Source: an uncultured Roseburia sp.
Lineage (GTDB): Bacteria > Bacillota > Clostridia > Lachnospirales > Lachnospiraceae
Assembly: GCA_934317215.1 (NCBI GenBank)
Contig: CAKREH010000013.1
Location: 27,157 to 91,156, forward strand
Direction of reading: 5' to 3'
Length of the DNA: 64,000 nt
Positions 61,309-64,000 of the stretch are shown here, piece by piece. A model generated the notes under the pieces. That model worked only from the letters and a program-made list of their open reading frames with translations. It was not told the origin of the DNA and did not search any database. Made by a program: the position numbers and the translations under genes. The stretch's first letter is position 1; every line of letters begins with the position of its first letter.

Positions 61309-63027
61309 TTAAAGCATGATTACCGCAGCATCAAGCCCCTCAACTTTTCCATTAAACGGCTCATCTCTAAGCAAATTATATTTTCCCTCATACTCGCTAA
61401 AGTTCTTTGCATTACTGCTGCAATTAAAAATCAAGGCAATTGTCTCTTCGACATTTTTTCGAATCAGGACTATTGTTCCTTCCTCATCCTTTGTAATCGC
61501 CCCGATCAGTTCGCCTTCCGAAATACACGCATGTTTTTTTCGGATCCAAAGCAGCTGTTTATACCATTCATACATCTCTTTGTCCTGATATTCTTCATCC
61601 CAGTACATACCGCGCCTGCAATCCGGATCGTTTGCTCCCGGCATCGCAAACTCATCTCCATAATAAATCATAGGCATTCCCGGCAATAACAGCTGAAAAG
61701 CCGCTGCCAAATGCTGTTTTTTCTTATTTCCATTACACAGATGTAAAAATCTTGCTGTGTCATGGCTGTCAATCAGATTCCACATAAGAGGATAACATTT
61801 TTTATTTAAACGTCCCTTCAAATATCCAAGATTCTGTACAAACTGACTGACCTGTATCTTTTCATCTGCCAGCAGATCGATCAGATTCAGATAAAACGGA
61901 TAGTTCATGACCGTATCCCATTCGTCTCCCTCAAGAAAATCTCCTGCATAATGCCAGATTTCTCCAATGATCAGCATATCCTTTTTTACAGCCTTGACCG
62001 CTCTTCTAAAATTCTTCCAGAAATAATGACTGATCTCGTCTCCTACATCCATCCGCCATCCGTCAATATTACATTCCTTAATCCAATAGCACGCAACATC
62101 TGTAATGAATTTGTCAACTTCAGGATTTTTCAGATTTAGCTTAGGCATTCCGCCATAGTATCCGAAGCATTTATAGTTTGGAATCTCTCCTCTTTCACTT
62201 TTAAGTGGAAATTTCTCAATATAATACCAGTCCAGATATTTCGATTTTTCTCCCTTTTCCATGATATCTTCAAATGCAAAAAATTCTCTTCCTGTATGGT
62301 TGAACACTGCATCCATGACGATTTTCATTCCACGCTTATGAGCTTCCTGTACCAGTTCCCTGAGATCTTCTGTCGTTCCAAATGATGGATCGATCTGATA
62401 ATAATCAATGGTATCGTACTTATGACTTGAATTTGATTTAAAGATAGGTGTCATATACAAAACATCGATTCCCAGATTCTGAACGTGATCCAGATGTTCA
62501 ATTATTCCTCTGAGATCACCATGCAGATCATCCATAGACGAAATTGGTGCTTTATACCATTGTTCCTTATCTACCTGCTGCGATGCTGCAAAACGGGCCG
62601 GAAAAATCTGATACACAATCTTATTTGCTGCCCAGTCCGGCACCTCAAACATTTCTTCTTCCCGAAGATTCTGCGGACAATCAAACATTCTGTCCCTGTT
62701 TGTGATGCATTCCTTAGAAAACTCATAATTGCCATAATATATTTTTTCACCCTGCGTGTCCGTAAATTCAAAATAATATCTGAGACATATCAGATGCATC
62801 TGAAGCTGTGCTTCATAATAATCATGAAACTGTGAAGTGGCAATCTTCTTCATCAGAATAGTCTTCCGCGTATCCTTGCACTCCATTGGTATATACTTAT
62901 CTTCACAGTGAAGGATGATCTCCTTCATATCATCTTTTTTAACCTGCACACGTATCACAAACAGATCCTTATCAATTGCGTAACAGAATCTTTTGTCCAT
63001 ATCATGATAAATTGCTGAATATTCCAT
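61309..63027 (-). CDS. GH13 alpha-amylase family enzyme (cyclomaltodextrinase/neopullulanase type)
   Basis: This 572-residue enzyme has an N-terminal beta-sandwich (about 1-125) that in this subgroup helps dimerisation, then a GH13 (beta/alpha)8 barrel and C-terminal beta domain. Catalytic residues are D327 (IDGWRMDVGDE), E356 (IIGEIWHYAGD) and D423 (LIDSHDTARF), with VMDAVFNHTG as conserved region I. No signal peptide, so it acts in the cytosol on imported malto-oligosaccharides, cyclodextrins or pullulan fragments. GAGGGGAAATATT precedes the ATG. Confidence 0.93.
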   Translation of the reverse strand: MEYSAIYHDMDKRFCYAIDKDLFVIRVQVKKDDMKEIILHCEDKYIPMECKDTRKTILMKKIATSQFHDYYEAQLQMHLICLRYYFEFTDTQGEKIYYGNYEFSKECITNRDRMFDCPQNLREEEMFEVPDWAANKIVYQIFPARFAASQQVDKEQWYKAPISSMDDLHGDLRGIIEHLDHVQNLGIDVLYMTPIFKSNSSHKYDTIDYYQIDPSFGTTEDLRELVQEAHKRGMKIVMDAVFNHTGREFFAFEDIMEKGEKSKYLDWYYIEKFPLKSERGEIPNYKCFGYYGGMPKLNLKNPEVDKFITDVACYWIKECNIDGWRMDVGDEISHYFWKNFRRAVKAVKKDMLIIGEIWHYAGDFLEGDEWDTVMNYPFYLNLIDLLADEKIQVSQFVQNLGYLKGRLNKKCYPLMWNLIDSHDTARFLHLCNGNKKKQHLAAAFQLLLPGMPMIYYGDEFAMPGANDPDCRRGMYWDEEYQDKEMYEWYKQLLWIRKKHACISEGELIGAITKDEEGTIVLIRKNVEETIALIFNCSSNAKNFSEYEGKYNLLRDEPFNGKVEGLDAAVIML

Positions 63028-63137
63028 AATATTTCCCCTCTACATATTCTTTTTCCTATATTTTAGCTTACTTTTTCAAATAATTCTATGATTTTATCCA
63101 AAAGCCACGCATGCCTAACGGAGATATTTCGCCCTGC

Positions 63138-63392
63138 TTATTCTTGTAGCAACCAATCAGCTATATCGTGAATTTTGATTCCTTCATAGCTGTATTAGGG
63201 ATGTTTGGTTCTGGCAATAATCATTTTCGGATAAGCATCTCGAATTTGAAGCAGAGGAGAGCATTCTCTCTCAAATGTTTCCTGCCCGGAAATGTTGTCG
63301 CTGACCTGAATATAAAACTTCTCGCTGTCTCTCTGAGCAACAAAGTCGATTTTCTTTTGATAGAGCTTGCCGACATAAACATCATATCCTGT
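63138..63392 (-). pseudogene. C-terminal fragment of a DUF4143 AAA-family ATPase
   Basis: On the minus strand the frame reads GYDVYVGKLYQKKIDFVAQR, IQVSDNISGQETFERECSPL, LQIRDAYPKMIIARTKHP, then an in-frame TAA, then YSYEGIKIHDIADWLLQE and a stop. This is the C-terminal end of a DUF4143-type ATP-binding protein. The N-terminal AAA domain is missing and the internal stop confirms decay. It follows, in the same frame, the stop codon of the DUF4366-like fragment. Confidence 0.75.
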
Positions 63393-63650
63393 TTACAAAG
63401 GTTCATTATCATCTTCATCAACGGAGCTATCTGCATCATTGTCCTCAAACTCTGGATCGTACCAATAGTCCTCATCATCGTCCACATAATCAGCATCTGG
63501 ATCAGGCTTTGCCGCTTCCTGTTTCTTCTTTTTCTGGACTTTCTTGAATACGAAGAATCCTCCGCCGCAGTCAAGCACAATTAGAGTAAGAATTGCCGGG
63601 AGCATATTCGTGGATTTCGGCTTTTTCTCCTTTTCCCTGAACAAAAAAAT
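63393..63650 (-). pseudogene. C-terminal fragment of a DUF4366/CD1107-type conjugative-element protein
   Basis: The frame reads EKEKKPKSTNMLPAILTLIV, then LDCGGGFFVFKKVQKKKKQE, then an Asp/Glu-rich tail (DADYVDDDEDYWYDPEFEDN). One membrane helix with a basic stop-transfer and an acidic C-terminus is typical of CD1107-family mobile-element proteins. The upstream reading in this frame (63651-63884) does not look like that family. It is probably a scar of an integrative element. The remaining bases to 64000 show only an AT-rich, promoter-like stretch near 63885-63920. Confidence 0.6.
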
Positions 63651-64000
63651 CGCCCAGACTAATGTAAGAGAGTTATATTTGTACCGAAGGAGCCGGCGCT
63701 TTGCAGGAAGCGGTATAAGCCGAAAGAGCATAAACCGGATTTTTTGCGATGAGCTGCTAACAGAAAAAGTGAAACAGATTTTATATGGAAAAGGCGGATA
63801 GAAAATCGACCAAAAAAATACATAGATAAAAAAGTTAAAAGCGAAATCTCTGTACCGATTGTTATTTTGTGTACACAGTCTCATCTGTTATGTTATAATT
63901 CAATATAATACTTCATGCCGAAAAGAAAGCAATCTGGTGATATGTCAAGCTAATTTTTTAAATGATTTTGATATGTATTTCAGAAAAAAGGGTAACTTTA

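Noticed and set aside
63544..63801. Plus-strand 85-codon ORF over the DUF4366-like fragment
   Set aside because: It is antisense to the recognisable acidic tail and membrane helix, and its sequence is basic and without known features.

Overview
The window is chromosomal DNA of a low-GC, spore-forming Firmicute, most likely a Lachnospiraceae gut anaerobe of the Roseburia/Clostridium cluster XIVa kind. The clues are the rpsF-ssb-rpsR operon, spmA/spmB spore maturation genes, a yaaO-gmk-like-yaaR-holB-ricT-trmN block in the Bacillus subtilis order, AGGAGG-type ribosome binding sites, and many GGDEF/EAL and chemoreceptor proteins. Most genes lie on the minus strand, so the window probably sits in one replichore. 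The species call is inference.

Layout. 1-2.4 kb: end of an unknown membrane protein and a PAS-GGDEF-EAL protein. 2.4-5.8 kb: repeat-rich intergenic DNA, rpsR, ssb, rpsF, DUF951, a LURP-one-like protein and a sirtuin. 5.8-11 kb: chemoreceptor, initiator tRNA, and spmA/spmB with a response regulator-EAL gene between them. 11-13.8 kb: a DUF885 lipoprotein-like hydrolase and rsmI. 13.9-35.3 kb: a large nitrogen-compound island. 35.5-36.6 kb: an Ig-like surface protein. 36.7-42.3 kb: siderophore-type ABC transporter with an AraC regulator. 42.2-52.6 kb: housekeeping genes (lgt, trmN, ricT, holB, yaaR, gmk-like, Orn/Lys/Arg decarboxylase family, mobA-like, AbiEii-like, dac, trmB). 52.8-56.2 kb: tRNA-Lys, pepT and a membrane protein with sixteen 12-residue repeats. 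56.4-63 kb: MarR-controlled MATE operon, a third MATE pump and a GH13 amylase. 63.1-63.9 kb: decayed mobile-element fragments.

The most interesting region is 13.9-35.3 kb. It encodes a biotin-dependent urea/guanidine carboxylase, both DUF1989 carboxyguanidine-deiminase-type subunits, allophanate hydrolase, a nitrate/taurine-type ABC transporter with two binding proteins, two NifI-like PII proteins, a MerR regulator, a polyamine-type ABC transporter, a MATE pump, three isochorismatase-like cysteine hydrolases and two LuxR regulators (one broken). The parts fit a pathway guanidine -> carboxyguanidine -> allophanate -> ammonia + CO2, with the cysteine hydrolases possibly feeding biuret- or ureide-like compounds in at allophanate. 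No guanidine riboswitch was recognised. Instead, both main operons have a promoter followed by an intrinsic terminator inside the leader, which suggests attenuation; the second promoter has the long-spacer dyad typical of MerR control.

A second theme is structured, non-coding repeats. A 155-bp hairpin element with 8-bp target duplications (2768-2922) has interrupted another dispersed hairpin repeat whose intact copy is at about 7677-7737. A larger, clearly related 304-bp element lies at 40847-41150, and base changes in its terminal stem are compensated on both arms.
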